From positions 1-64,000 of the forward strand of contig NZ_LQXA01000003.1 in the NCBI RefSeq assembly GCF_001618005.1: DNA of 64,000 nt, in the 5' to 3' direction. Positions 41,780-51,469 of the stretch are shown here, in pieces. Numbering within the stretch: the stretch's first letter is position 1; every line of letters begins with the position of its first letter. Source of the DNA: Clavibacter tessellarius. Its GTDB lineage: Bacteria > Actinomycetota > Actinomycetes > Actinomycetales > Microbacteriaceae. A program made the position numbers and the translations under genes. The notes below the pieces were generated by a model, which saw only the letters and a program-made list of their open reading frames with translations, searched no databases and had not been told where the DNA came from.

Positions 41780-42454
41780 TCAGGCGCGCAGCAGCACGTC
41801 GAGCGTGACGGCGAGGTGCCGGTCGATCGCGTCGCGGGCCGCCTCGGCGTCGCCCGCCGCGAGCGCGTCGACGATGCCGGCGTGCTCCTCGCAGACCCGG
41901 TCCTGCCGGTCCACCGCGCGGTAGAGCGCCTCGACGCCCACGAGGATCTGCCGGGCGCGGAGCTTCGCGTAGGTGCGGCTCATCAGCTCGCTGCCCGCGG
42001 CGTCGACGAGCAGCTGGTGGAAGCGCCGGTCGTGCTCGATGAACTCCCGGCCGCTCTCGCGCGGCGGGCTCTGGACCATGGCGCGCTGCTGCTCGAGCAC
42101 CTCGCGCATGGCGTCGAGCGGGGTGCGGTCGTGCTCGACGGCGCTCGTCGCGGCGTGCCGCTCGAGCACGCCGCGCAGCTCCATCAGCTCGGCGATCTCG
42201 CGGCCGGTGATGACGGGGATGCGGGCGCCGCGCTTCGGGATCATCTCCACCAGGTCGTCGGCGGCGAGCAGCAGCAGGGCCTCGCGGACGGGCGTGCGCG
42301 AGACGCCGATGCGCTCCGCCAGCTCCTGCTCGTTGAGGAACGCGCCCTGCTGGTCCGGGTCGGTGAGGACGTGCGCGTGCAGGAACTCGTAGGCCCGCGC
42401 GCGGCCGGAGAGGGCGCTCGCCGAGGTGCCTGGATCGCCCGCGCGTTCTCGCAT
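41780..42454 (-). CDS. GntR family regulator, FCD (FadR) subfamily
   Basis: 224 residues: N-terminal winged helix (GAFLNEQELAERIGVSRTPV, REALLLLAADDLVEMIPKRG) and C-terminal FCD ligand domain (ELMELRGVLERHAATSAVEH, FIEHDRRFHQLLVDAAGSEL, HAGIVDALAAGDAEAA) with the Asp/His positions that bind a metal and a carboxylate ligand. It is divergent from the nitrilase-family gene. Only 28 bp separate the two start codons, and they contain a TGTATACA palindrome. It probably represses this locus until an organic-acid inducer binds. Confidence 0.9.
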   Translation of the reverse strand: MRERAGDPGTSASALSGRARAYEFLHAHVLTDPDQQGAFLNEQELAERIGVSRTPVREALLLLAADDLVEMIPKRGARIPVITGREIAELMELRGVLERHAATSAVEHDRTPLDAMREVLEQQRAMVQSPPRESGREFIEHDRRFHQLLVDAAGSELMSRTYAKLRARQILVGVEALYRAVDRQDRVCEEHAGIVDALAAGDAEAARDAIDRHLAVTLDVLLRA

Positions 42455-42459
42455 ACGCT

Positions 42460-42469
42460 ATGTATACAT
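42460..42469. promoter_or_regulatory. Candidate GntR operator between gntR and nitrilase starts
   Basis: Perfect palindrome ATGTATACAT, 5 bp from the GntR start codon and 13 bp from the nitrilase ATG. It shares TGTATACA with 40214-40221. The 28-bp gap means at least one promoter must lie inside the opposite gene. Confidence 0.65.
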
Positions 42470-42482
42470 CACCAGGAGGACC

Positions 42483-43322
42483 ATGAAGATCGCGCTCGCA
42501 CAGATCATCAGCTCGCCGGATCCCGCGGACAACCTCGCACGGATCGAGCGGTTCGCGGAGGATGCGGCCCGGCAGGGCGCCGAGCTCATGGTGTTCCCCG
42601 AGGCGGCGCAGCGCGCGTTCGGCAACCCGCTGCCGGAGGTCGCGGAGCCGCTCGACGGGCCGTGGGCGTCCGGGGTGCGGGCGATCGCCGACCGGCTCGG
42701 GGTCGTGATCGTCGCGGGCATGTTCACGCCGGGCGCCGACGGCCGGGTGCGGAACACGCTCCTGGTCGCGCGGCCCACGGGAGCGCAGGCCGAGGGCGCC
42801 TCCTCGTACGACAAGATCCACCTCTTCGACGCCTTCGGGTTCCGCGAGTCCGACGCCGTCGACCCGGGCGATGCGGTCGCGGTGATCGAGGTCGGCGGCA
42901 CCCGCGCGTCCCTCGCCACCTGCTACGACGTGCGCTTCCCGGCCCTCTTCCTCGCGGGCGCCGACCGCGGCGCCGCCGTCAGCATCGTGTGCGCGAGCTG
43001 GGGCGCCGGCCCCGGCAAGGCCGACCAGTGGGACCTGCTGCTCCGGGCTCGCGCGCTCGACTCCACGACCTTCGTGGTCGCGGTCGGCCAGGGCGATCCC
43101 GCGACGCTGCCGGCCGGATCCCGCGGCCATGACCCCGCGTCCGGCGCGCCCACGGGCATCGGCCGGAGCGCTGTCGTCTCCCCGCTCGGCGAGGTGCTGC
43201 ACCGCCTCGGCGGCGAGGAGGAGCTGCTCGTCGTGGACGTGGATCCGTCGGCGGTCGAGGCCGCGCGCGGCACGCTGCCCGTGCTCGCGAACCGGCGGCG
43301 GGGGCTCGAGCGCGACGCCTGA
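42483..43322 (+). CDS. Nitrilase-superfamily carbon-nitrogen hydrolase
   Basis: 279-residue amidase-type hydrolase. The catalytic triad is intact: Glu40 (MVFPEAA), Lys111 (SYDKIHLFDAF) and Cys147 (LATCYDVRFP). It looks like the omega-amidase/Nit branch, acting on small amides such as 2-oxo-acid amides. ATG at 42483 with aggagg upstream. Grouped by shared operators with an MHS transporter and DUF2848, it may release ammonia from an imported amide. Confidence 0.9.
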   Translation: MKIALAQIISSPDPADNLARIERFAEDAARQGAELMVFPEAAQRAFGNPLPEVAEPLDGPWASGVRAIADRLGVVIVAGMFTPGADGRVRNTLLVARPTGAQAEGASSYDKIHLFDAFGFRESDAVDPGDAVAVIEVGGTRASLATCYDVRFPALFLAGADRGAAVSIVCASWGAGPGKADQWDLLLRARALDSTTFVVAVGQGDPATLPAGSRGHDPASGAPTGIGRSAVVSPLGEVLHRLGGEEELLVVDVDPSAVEAARGTLPVLANRRRGLERDA

Positions 43323-43348
43323 CTCCGCGTCTCCCGCCGGCGACACGA

Positions 43349-43382
43349 CGCGGGCCCGGCCGCCTGGGCGACCGGGCCCGCG
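43349..43382. terminator. Terminator between nitrilase and aldo/keto reductase genes
   Basis: 11-bp perfect stem (cgcgggcccgg and complement) with a 12-base loop, between convergent stops at 43322 and 43397. Confidence 0.7.
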
Positions 43383-43396
43383 GGCATGCGAGCGGA

Positions 43397-44386
<990 letters not shown>

Positions 44387-44474
44387 GCGGTGCTCCGATC
44401 TCCCGCGGCCGGATGGGCCGCCCGTCGAGCCTAGGCACGTCCCGGGACGGCGACGCGCCGTCGTCCCGCTTCTT

Positions 44475-44487
44475 TTGAATGGCTCAA
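44475..44487. promoter_or_regulatory. Candidate Fur-family box upstream of furA-katA
   Basis: TTGA-ATGGC-TCAA inverted repeat, 23 bp before the furA ATG. FurA of Actinobacteria represses its own furA-katG/katA operon from AT-rich boxes in this position; this stretch is locally AT-rich against the background. Confidence 0.4.
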
Positions 44488-44510
44488 GGGAAGTGTGCTT
44501 GACTGCGGCG

Positions 44511-44996
44511 ATGCCCACCGACCTCGCGCACCACCACGCGCCGCCCCTCGACGCCGACGCCCTGCGCGCCGCGCTCCGGGAGGCGGGTCTCCGGGTGACC
44601 CGGCCGCGCGTCGCCGTCCTCACGGCGGTCGACGCGCAGCCCCACTCGGACGCCGACGAGGTGCTCCGCGCGGTCAAGGGCGATCTCCCGAGCACGAGCA
44701 TCCAGGCGGTCTACGGCGTGCTCGGCGCGCTCGCGGCCGCGGGTCTCGTGCGCCGCATCGAGCCCGCGGGATCGTCCGCGCGCTACGAGCGTCGTACGGG
44801 CGACAATCACCATCACCTCGTGTGCACGTCATGCCGGAAGATCGTCGACGTGGACTGCGCGGTGGGGGAGTCCCCCTGCCTCGCGCCGTCCGACTCGGCG
44901 GGGTTCCTCGTGGCGAGCGCCGAGGTCACCTACTGGGGCCTGTGCCCCGCCTGCCGGACCGCATCCGCGGATCCCGGTGTCACCGTCGCGACCTAG
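44511..44996 (+). CDS. furA: Fur family regulator (FurA/PerR-like)
   Basis: 161 residues: winged helix with [20 protein letters not shown] and [20 protein letters not shown], the regulatory metal site [19 protein letters not shown] and a second Cys pair CPACRT for structural zinc. Its pairing with a catalase gene 77 bp downstream points to peroxide sensing by metal-catalysed oxidation, as in FurA/PerR. ATG 44511. Probably represses itself and katA. Confidence 0.9.
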   Translation: MPTDLAHHHAPPLDADALRAALREAGLRVTRPRVAVLTAVDAQPHSDADEVLRAVKGDLPSTSIQAVYGVLGALAAAGLVRRIEPAGSSARYERRTGDNHHHLVCTSCRKIVDVDCAVGESPCLAPSDSAGFLVASAEVTYWGLCPACRTASADPGVTVAT

Positions 44997-45073
44997 CGGT
45001 CGCCACCGGCCCGCCCCACGGCCGACTGCCCGAGCCAGCACCGCCCCGTTCCACCGCTGACAGGAGAAACACC

Positions 45074-46603
45074 ATGACCGACCAGAAGTACACGACCACC
45101 GACTCCGGCGCCCCGGTCGCCAGCGACGAGCACTCGCTGTCCGTCGGCCCCGACGGCGCCATCCCCCTCCACGACCACTACCTCGTCGAGAAGCTCGCGC
45201 AGTTCAACCGGGAGCGCATCCCGGAGCGCGTCGTGCACGCCAAGGGCGGCGGCGCGTTCGGCATCTTCCGCACCACGGGCGACGTCAGCGCCTACACCCG
45301 CGCCTCCCTCTTCCAGCCCGGCGCCGAGGTCGAGATGCTCGCGCGCTTCTCCACCGTCGCCGGCGAGCAGGGCAGCCCCGACACGTGGCGCGACCCCCGC
45401 GGCTTCGCGCTGAAGTTCTACACGGACGAGGGCAACTACGACCTCGTCGGCAACAACACGCCCGTCTTCTTCATCCGCGACGGGATCAAGTTCCCCGACT
45501 TCATCCGCTCGCAGAAGCGCCTGCCGGGCTCGCACCTCCGCGACCACGACATGCAGTGGGACTTCTGGACGCTCTCGCCCGAGACCGCCCACCAGGTCAC
45601 CTGGCTCATGGGCGACCGCGGCCTGCCGAGCTCGTGGCGCCACATGGACGGCTTCGGCTCCCACACCTACCAGTGGATCAACGCGGCCGGCGAGCGCTTC
45701 TGGGTGAAGTACCACTTCAAGACGCAGCAGGGCATCGAGATCCTGAAGCAGGAGCAGGCCGACCAGATCGCCGGCGAGGACGCCGACTTCCACATCCGCG
45801 ACCTCACCGAGGCCATCGACCGCGGCGACTACCCGGAGTGGAAGCTCGAGGTGCAGATCATGCCCTACGAGGAGGCGAAGTCGTACCGGTTCAACCCGTT
45901 CGACCTCACGAAGGTCTGGTCGCAGAAGGACTACCCGCGCATCGAGGTCGGCACCATGACCCTGAACCGCAACCCGGAGAACTACTTCGCGCAGATCGAG
46001 CAGGCCGCGTTCGCGCCCTCGAACTTCGTGCCCGGGATCCAGACCAGCCCCGACAAGATGCTCCTCGCGCGCATCTTCAGCTACGCCGACGCGCACCGCT
46101 ACCGCGTGGGCACGAACCACGCGCAGCTGCCCGTGAACGCGCCCAAGTCGCCCGTGCACAGCTACTCGAAGGACGGCCAGGGCCGCTACGCGTTCCAGGA
46201 CGCCGGCACGCCCGTCTACGCGCCCAACTCGCTGGGCGGCGCGCACGCCGACCCGGCTCGCGCCGCCGAGAGCGCCGGCTGGGAGCAGGACGGCGAGCTC
46301 GTCCGCGCGGCCGCCACGCTGCACGCGGAGGACGACGACTTCGTCCAGGCCCGGATGCTCGTCAACGAGTCGATGGACGACGCCCAGCGCGAGCGCCTCG
46401 TCGGCAACATCGTCGGTCACGTGAGCAAGGTCACGAGGCCCGAGCTGCGCGCCCGCGTCATCCAGTACTGGACGAACGTGGACGCCTGGCTCGGTGCGGC
46501 CGTCGCCGCGGGCCTGCCGCCGCTCGCCGGATCCGCGCCCGTCGCGGAGGCCACGCCCGGCCCGACGCGCGACGCCGAGGAGGTCTCCGTCGCGGCCCAC
46601 TGA
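45074..46603 (+). CDS. katA: Monofunctional haem catalase
   Basis: 509-residue clade 3-type catalase that breaks down hydrogen peroxide. Active-site region: [18 protein letters not shown] (catalytic His) and [20 protein letters not shown]; the distal Asn is in [16 protein letters not shown] and the haem-ligand Tyr in [17 protein letters not shown]. Length is full. A good ribosome site (aggagaaac) precedes the ATG. Transcribed with or just after furA and closed by a strong hairpin. Confidence 0.97.
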   Translation: MTDQKYTTTDSGAPVASDEHSLSVGPDGAIPLHDHYLVEKLAQFNRERIPERVVHAKGGGAFGIFRTTGDVSAYTRASLFQPGAEVEMLARFSTVAGEQGSPDTWRDPRGFALKFYTDEGNYDLVGNNTPVFFIRDGIKFPDFIRSQKRLPGSHLRDHDMQWDFWTLSPETAHQVTWLMGDRGLPSSWRHMDGFGSHTYQWINAAGERFWVKYHFKTQQGIEILKQEQADQIAGEDADFHIRDLTEAIDRGDYPEWKLEVQIMPYEEAKSYRFNPFDLTKVWSQKDYPRIEVGTMTLNRNPENYFAQIEQAAFAPSNFVPGIQTSPDKMLLARIFSYADAHRYRVGTNHAQLPVNAPKSPVHSYSKDGQGRYAFQDAGTPVYAPNSLGGAHADPARAAESAGWEQDGELVRAAATLHAEDDDFVQARMLVNESMDDAQRERLVGNIVGHVSKVTRPELRARVIQYWTNVDAWLGAAVAAGLPPLAGSAPVAEATPGPTRDAEEVSVAAH

Positions 46604-46633
46604 GCCGCGGCGGTGATCCGCTGGTCGCGTGAC

Positions 46634-46670
46634 ACGACGCCCGTCCCCTCGACGAGGGGGCGGGCGTCGT
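46634..46670 (+). terminator. Terminator after katA
   Basis: GC hairpin with arms acgacgcccgtcccct and agggggcgggcgtcgt (one G-T pair), 31 bp after the katA stop. The stem is nearly the same sequence as that at 47896-47933. Confidence 0.75.
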
Positions 46671-46820
46671 CGCGTGCGCCGCCGGCCCGCACGCGACCGC
46701 ACCGGGCCCGCCGGGCGCCCTGCTCCTGTGCGATGCGCCCCCGCCCGGGGGCGCGGCCGTGTCAGCGTCATGCCGCGCGTCGATCGACGCGCACCCCTCA
46801 CACGAGAACAGGACGGAACC

Positions 46821-47843
46821 ATGGCACTCGCCACCCGCTCCACCATCCTCGGCACGGCGGCCTGCGCCGCGCTGGCCGTCGGCATGCTCGCCGGCGGCGG
46901 CGCCGCGACCGCCGCCACCGTCGTCCCCGGCACCGTCGGGTCCGGCGTCCTCCAGCAGTCGGTCGCGCGCGGCTCGACGGCCTCGACGTCGACCTACTGG
47001 ACCCCCGCGCGCATGCAGGCGGCGAAGTCGAACGCCTTCGTCGATCCCGACCCGGCCGACGGTGACGGCCCCGGTGCCGCCCCGGACAGCGCGGTCGCGT
47101 CGCGCGCGGGCTCCGCGGTGACGGCGCCGACCGGGATCCCGGGCTTCGACGAGTCCCAGCCCGTCCCCGGATTCGCGCCGCAGGACCACCTCGGCGTGGT
47201 GTTCTTCCGCAGCGGCGGCGTCGACCAGCGCTGCACGGGCAACGTGGTGGCATCCGTGTCCGGCGACCTCGTCGCCACGGCGGGGCGGTGCGTCTCCGCG
47301 CTGGCCGGGCAGTTCGTCTCCCAGCTCGCGTTCGTGCCGCAGTACGACGGCACCGCGCCCCACGGCGTCTGGGGCGCGGTGGCCGTGTCGGCTCCGGCCC
47401 GGTGGGTCACCGGCCGCGAGGTCGCCTTCGACTCCGCGTTCTTCCAGGTGAAGGCACCGGCGGGAGCCGCCGCCGGCGCCACGCTCTCGTCGACCGTCGG
47501 CGCATCCGGCGTGTCCTTCACGGGGGCGAAGGACGACGACGACTTCCGCTCGACCGGCTACCCGCTCGACGGCGGCCACGACGGCACGAAGGCCGTCTCC
47601 GTGGAGAGCGGCGCCGAGCCGAACCCGTGGATGAACCGGGACGACGCCATCGAGGGGCTGCAGATCGAGTCCCGCGCCGGCATCAGCGGATCCCCGTGGG
47701 TCTCGACGGACGACGCGCCGGTGCGCGACGTGCAGCGCGGCATGACCTCGTTCGCCTACCAGCACTTCACGCACTCGGCCTTCGGCCCGCAGTGGAAGGC
47801 CGATCTCCACGCGACGTACCTCGCCGCGGCCGCCGCGTCCTGA
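46821..47843 (+). CDS. Secreted chymotrypsin-like serine protease homologue lacking the catalytic His
   Basis: 340 residues with a Sec signal peptide (hydrophobic stretch to about residue 32, ending AATAA). The S1-type fold is clear: VDQRCTGNVVASVSGDLVAT, Asp204 in VAFDSAFFQV, and the nucleophile motif RAGISGSPW with Ser289. The catalytic His position reads VATAGRCVS, so His is replaced by Arg156 (CGG). Cys138 and Cys157 keep the usual disulfide. The frame is otherwise intact. It may be a non-catalytic secreted protein; such exported S1 proteins are common in plant-associated Microbacteriaceae. No pro-region is obvious beyond residues 33-120. Confidence 0.82.
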   Translation: MALATRSTILGTAACAALAVGMLAGGGAATAATVVPGTVGSGVLQQSVARGSTASTSTYWTPARMQAAKSNAFVDPDPADGDGPGAAPDSAVASRAGSAVTAPTGIPGFDESQPVPGFAPQDHLGVVFFRSGGVDQRCTGNVVASVSGDLVATAGRCVSALAGQFVSQLAFVPQYDGTAPHGVWGAVAVSAPARWVTGREVAFDSAFFQVKAPAGAAAGATLSSTVGASGVSFTGAKDDDDFRSTGYPLDGGHDGTKAVSVESGAEPNPWMNRDDAIEGLQIESRAGISGSPWVSTDDAPVRDVQRGMTSFAYQHFTHSAFGPQWKADLHATYLAAAAAS

Positions 47844-47895
47844 CCCACCGGGCGGATCGCTGACCCGCGGATCGCTGACCCGCGGATCGCCGCAC

Positions 47896-47933
47896 ACGAC
47901 GCCCGTCCCCGCTCGGCAGGGGACGGGCGTCGT
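47896..47933 (+). terminator. Terminator after the protease-like gene
   Basis: Perfect 15-bp stem (acgacgcccgtcccc and complement) with an 8-base loop, 53 bp beyond the stop. Confidence 0.8.
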
Positions 47934-48041
47934 CGTGCTCCGGCGGGACCTGCGCAGCGGCTCCGAGCCTCGTCGCGGGGGTGCCGGCCATGGCACCGTG
48001 GGCGCATCGACGCCGAACCCCCGGAACCGGAAGGACACCGC

Positions 48042-48659
48042 ATGCGCAGCACCCGCCCCATCCCCGGCGACCCGTGGCCGCACGACATGGTGCTCCGGAT
48101 CGACGAGCCCCGCGAGCTCACGTCCCTCCTGTTCGTGCGGGAGGCGTGGCGGCTGGCGATCGACGACGTGCCGGCGCTCGACGGCGTGCCCGATGTCGGG
48201 GCCTCGGCGCGTCCGGCCGGGCTGGGCGACGCCGAGGCGGTGGAGCGCTGGCGCAGCGAGTGGGCCAGGGCCTGGCCTCGTCTCGCGGCGCTCCGTGAGG
48301 CGATGCACGCTCCGCAGGAGGAGAGGATGCGCCTGCTCCGCGGGATCGCCCCCGACGGGCAGGCCGCCGGGCGCCTCTCCCTCGGGGAGGGCATCGACCG
48401 GGACGCGTTCGAGGCGTGGCACGCGACCCTGCACGACGACCACCGGCTGCCGCTCGCCGAGCACCCGGAGCGGATCTGCGTCGAGGCCCTCGCCGACGCC
48501 TGGCGGGCCGGGCTCGCGAGCATCGTGCAGCTGCCCTACGCCGGGTACCACGCCGAGCGGATCGACCCGGCGACGCTCGTCGTGTCGCGGACGACGCGGC
48601 ATGATCCCGCGATGTACCGGCGAGCGCTCGCGACGCCGGTGTCGCGCACCGAGGGCTGA
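48042..48659 (+). CDS. Hypothetical actinobacterial protein
   Basis: 205-residue soluble protein with no recognised domain. It begins MRSTRPIPGDPWPHDMVLRI and is rich in Trp, Arg and acidic residues (VERWRSEWARAWPRLAALRE, EGIDRDAFEAWHATLHDDHR). Codon use matches neighbouring genes and ggaagg precedes the ATG, so it is a real gene. It stands alone, convergent with the ABC exporter genes. Confidence 0.7.
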   Translation: MRSTRPIPGDPWPHDMVLRIDEPRELTSLLFVREAWRLAIDDVPALDGVPDVGASARPAGLGDAEAVERWRSEWARAWPRLAALREAMHAPQEERMRLLRGIAPDGQAAGRLSLGEGIDRDAFEAWHATLHDDHRLPLAEHPERICVEALADAWRAGLASIVQLPYAGYHAERIDPATLVVSRTTRHDPAMYRRALATPVSRTEG

Positions 48660-48666
48660 CGGCCCG

Positions 48667-50067
48667 TCACTCCACCGCGAGCGCGGCGACCGGGGAGATG
48701 CGCGTCACCCGGCGCGCGGCGCCGAGGGAGGCGACGACGGTGAGCAGCGTCGCGGCGACCGTCACCGCGGCGATCAGCCACAGCGGCACCACGGGCTCGA
48801 TGAACCCGCCCGTGCTCGGCAGCGAGGCCAGCAGCGACTGCGCGCCCGCCCAGCCGTAGACGGTGCCGAGCGCGAGCCCCACGAGCACCGCCGTCACGGT
48901 GAGCTGCGCGCTCTCGACCGTGATCATGCGCCGCAGCTGCCGCGTGGTGAAGCCGAGCGCGCGGAGCAGGCCCAGCTCGCGGGTGCGCTGGAGCACGCTG
49001 AGGGCGAGGGTGCTCATCATGCCGATGGCCGCGATCAGGGCGCTGAACCCCGTGAGCACGGAGAAGACGACGACCATGGCGACGAGCGTCGGGGCGACGG
49101 CCTGCATGCTCTCCGGATCGTGCGCGTAGTGGCGGGCGATGGCGTGCTCCACGCTCGCGGAGGCGACGGCGAACATGGTGACGAGGGCGACCCCGATGAC
49201 GAGCCCGGTGGTGGTGCGCGTGCTCCGCTCGGGGTAGCGGACGGCGTTCTCGGCGGCGAGGCGACCGCTGGGGCCTCGGCCGAGCACCCGGCCGACGAGG
49301 CGCAGGGCCGTCGGCATGACGACCGGGGCGCCGAGCACGAAGCCCGAGAACGAGAGCAGGCCTCCCGCGGCGGACGGCAGGATCCCGATCGGATCCTCGA
49401 GGCCCTTCACGATGCCGAGCGCGAGCAGCCCGATCCCGAGCACCAGGAGGACGACCGCCACGGCGTCCCGGCCCCGGTGGCGCCGCGCCTCCTCGTGCCG
49501 CATCTCCTGCGCGCCGCCGACGGCCTGCATGGGCGAGACGTCCAGCACGCGCCGGGACCCGATCCACGACGCGAGCCAGGTGGTGAGCAGCACGGCGACC
49601 ACCGGCAGCGCGACGGCGGGCTGGACGAGCGCGTACGGCAGGTCGGGGACGAGACGCAGCGACGTCGCGACCGCCAGGAGCGCGGCGGTGGCCGCGATGC
49701 CGACTCCGACGCCGAGGACGCTGCCCACCGCGCCCACGGCCAGGCCCTCGCGGGCGACGGCGCGCCGCTGGCTGGACGCGCTCGCGCCGATCAGTCGGAG
49801 GAGCGCGATGGTGCGCGTGCGCCCGGCGATGATCGTGGCGAAGGCGTTGGCCGTGACCACCGCGCCGACGAAGGTGGCGATGGCGATGAACACGACGCCC
49901 ACGGCGGTGAGCATCGCGATGACGATGTCCTTGCCGCCCGTGTAGCCGTTCGCCGAGATCATCGTGGAGAGGTCGCCGACCACGAGCAGCAGCGTGGTGC
50001 CGAACGCCGACGACAGCGTGGCGACGAGCACGCTCGGACCGTGCCCCCGCAGCGCGGAGACCTTCAC
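48667..50067 (-). CDS. FtsX-like ABC permease (MacB type)
   Basis: 466-residue permease with two FtsX-like halves. Helices occur near the N-terminus (VLVATLSSAFGTTLLLVVGD, then AMLTAVGVVFIAIATFVGAV), in the middle and near the C-terminus, where the typical end RVTRISPVAALAVE is found. The segments RTRTIALLRLIGASASSQRR and RTRELGLLRALGFTTRQLRR are the coupling helices repeated in each half. Forms an exporter with the ATPase encoded just upstream; the GTG start overlaps that stop. Cargo is unknown, often peptides or lipids. Confidence 0.9.
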   Translation of the reverse strand: MKVSALRGHGPSVLVATLSSAFGTTLLLVVGDLSTMISANGYTGGKDIVIAMLTAVGVVFIAIATFVGAVVTANAFATIIAGRTRTIALLRLIGASASSQRRAVAREGLAVGAVGSVLGVGVGIAATAALLAVATSLRLVPDLPYALVQPAVALPVVAVLLTTWLASWIGSRRVLDVSPMQAVGGAQEMRHEEARRHRGRDAVAVVLLVLGIGLLALGIVKGLEDPIGILPSAAGGLLSFSGFVLGAPVVMPTALRLVGRVLGRGPSGRLAAENAVRYPERSTRTTTGLVIGVALVTMFAVASASVEHAIARHYAHDPESMQAVAPTLVAMVVVFSVLTGFSALIAAIGMMSTLALSVLQRTRELGLLRALGFTTRQLRRMITVESAQLTVTAVLVGLALGTVYGWAGAQSLLASLPSTGGFIEPVVPLWLIAAVTVAATLLTVVASLGAARRVTRISPVAALAVE

Positions 50068-50825
50068 GCGACGCCCTCCATCCCCAGCATGTACCCACTG
50101 ATGTCGGCCGCGCTCGACCGGCCGCGCTCCTCCACCACGCGGCCGTCGGCCACGAAGACGACGCGGTCGGCGTAGCTCGCGGCGACCGGATCGTGCGTCA
50201 CCATCGCGATGCTCTGGCCGTGCTCGGAGCTGGCCGCGGCCAGCAGGGTCAGGACCTCGCGCCCGGTCCGCGAGTCGAGGTTGCCCGTCGGCTCGTCGGC
50301 GAACACGAGGTCGGGCCGCGTGCCCAGCGCGCGCACGATCGCGACGCGCTGCTGCTGGCCGCCGGACAGCTCGTGCGGGCGGTGGCGGAGGCGGGGCGCG
50401 AGGCCGAGCGACCCGATCAGCCCGTCGATCCACCGGCGCTCGTCGGCGTCGGGTCGGCGGCCGTCGAGCTCGAACGGGAGCAGGATGTTGCCCTCGACGT
50501 CGAGCGTGGGCACGAGGTTGAAGGACTGGAACACGAAGCCGACGCGGCGGCGCCGGAGCAGGGTGAGGGCCGTGTCGTCGAGGGCGGAGACGTCGGTGTC
50601 GCCGATCCAGACGCGGCCGGACGTGGGGGTGTCGAGGCCGGCGAGGATGTGCATCAGGGTGGACTTGCCGGATCCGCTCGGGCCCATGATCGCCGTGAAC
50701 TCGCCGCGGCGGATCTCGAGGGTCACGTCGTCGAGGGCGGTGACCGCGGTGCTCCCGCTCCCGTACGACTTGCACAGGCGCTCGGCGCGCGCGACGACAC
50801 CGGAGGACTCGGGGGATGTCTGCAT
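50064..50825 (-). CDS. ABC transporter ATP-binding protein (MacB/LolD type)
   Basis: 253 residues with Walker A GPSGSGKST, signature LSGGQQQRVAIVRAL, Walker B LVFADEPTGNLDSRTG and the switch His in VTHDPVAASYADRVVF. The QQQRVAIVRAL signature is typical of the MacB/LolD exporter class. ATG at 50825. Operon with the FtsX-like permease. No two-component system or peptide gene is adjacent to suggest the trigger. Confidence 0.93.
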   Translation of the reverse strand: MQTSPESSGVVARAERLCKSYGSGSTAVTALDDVTLEIRRGEFTAIMGPSGSGKSTLMHILAGLDTPTSGRVWIGDTDVSALDDTALTLLRRRRVGFVFQSFNLVPTLDVEGNILLPFELDGRRPDADERRWIDGLIGSLGLAPRLRHRPHELSGGQQQRVAIVRALGTRPDLVFADEPTGNLDSRTGREVLTLLAAASSEHGQSIAMVTHDPVAASYADRVVFVADGRVVEERGRSSAADISGYMLGMEGVA

Positions 50826-50951
50826 GCTCCGACAGTAGGGAGGAGCCGGGGGCGGCGCGTCGGTCTCTCGGACCATCCCGGGCGGGCTCCGGGCCGGTCC
50901 CGGGTCGGGTCCCGCCCTACGCGGTGCGGCGGACCGGGCCCGCGGGCGCGC

Positions 50952-51464
50952 TCACCCCAGCGGCAGCTCCATCTCCAGGTCGCGCTGCGAGCGGTCGAGC
51001 GCGTACGGGACGCTGCGGCCCGTGAGCGCGAAGCCGCGGCGCGCGTAGTAGGCGCGGGCGCGCGGGTTGTCCTCGTGGACCTCGAGCCGCACGGCGCGGA
51101 CGTTCGGCCGGTCGCGCGCCCACGCGATCACGGCGTCGAGGAGCATGTCGGTGACGCCCGCCGCGCGGCCGCGGGCGTCGGGGGTGATGTAGACGCTCAC
51201 GAGCATCACGCGCGTGGGATCCGCGGCCACGAACGCGTTCATCGCGCCGAGCCAGCGGCCGGTCGCGCGCTCCACGGCGACGTAGGCGGTGCTGCCCGGC
51301 TGCTCGGCGCGCGCGGTGCGGGCGCGCCAGTCCGACTCCGGCTGGGCGCGCGCGTGCTCGAGCGTCTCGAGGTACGCGAGCGGGGTGTCCTCGAGCATCT
51401 CGAGGCGGAGGGCGCGGTACTCGCGCCAGTCCTCAGCGCGGAGGCGGTGGATCACGGCGTCCAT
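50952..51464 (-). CDS. GNAT family acetyltransferase
   Basis: 170 residues. It starts MDAVIHRLRAEDWREYRALR, with the acetyl-CoA binding region SVYITPDARGRAAGVTDMLL and the closing strand VRLEVHEDNPRARAYYARRG, both typical of GNAT enzymes. It is 5 bp downstream of a second GNAT gene in the same direction, so the two are one transcript. Acceptor unknown. Confidence 0.88.
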   Translation of the reverse strand: MDAVIHRLRAEDWREYRALRLEMLEDTPLAYLETLEHARAQPESDWRARTARAEQPGSTAYVAVERATGRWLGAMNAFVAADPTRVMLVSVYITPDARGRAAGVTDMLLDAVIAWARDRPNVRAVRLEVHEDNPRARAYYARRGFALTGRSVPYALDRSQRDLEMELPLG

Positions 51465-51469
51465 CGGGA

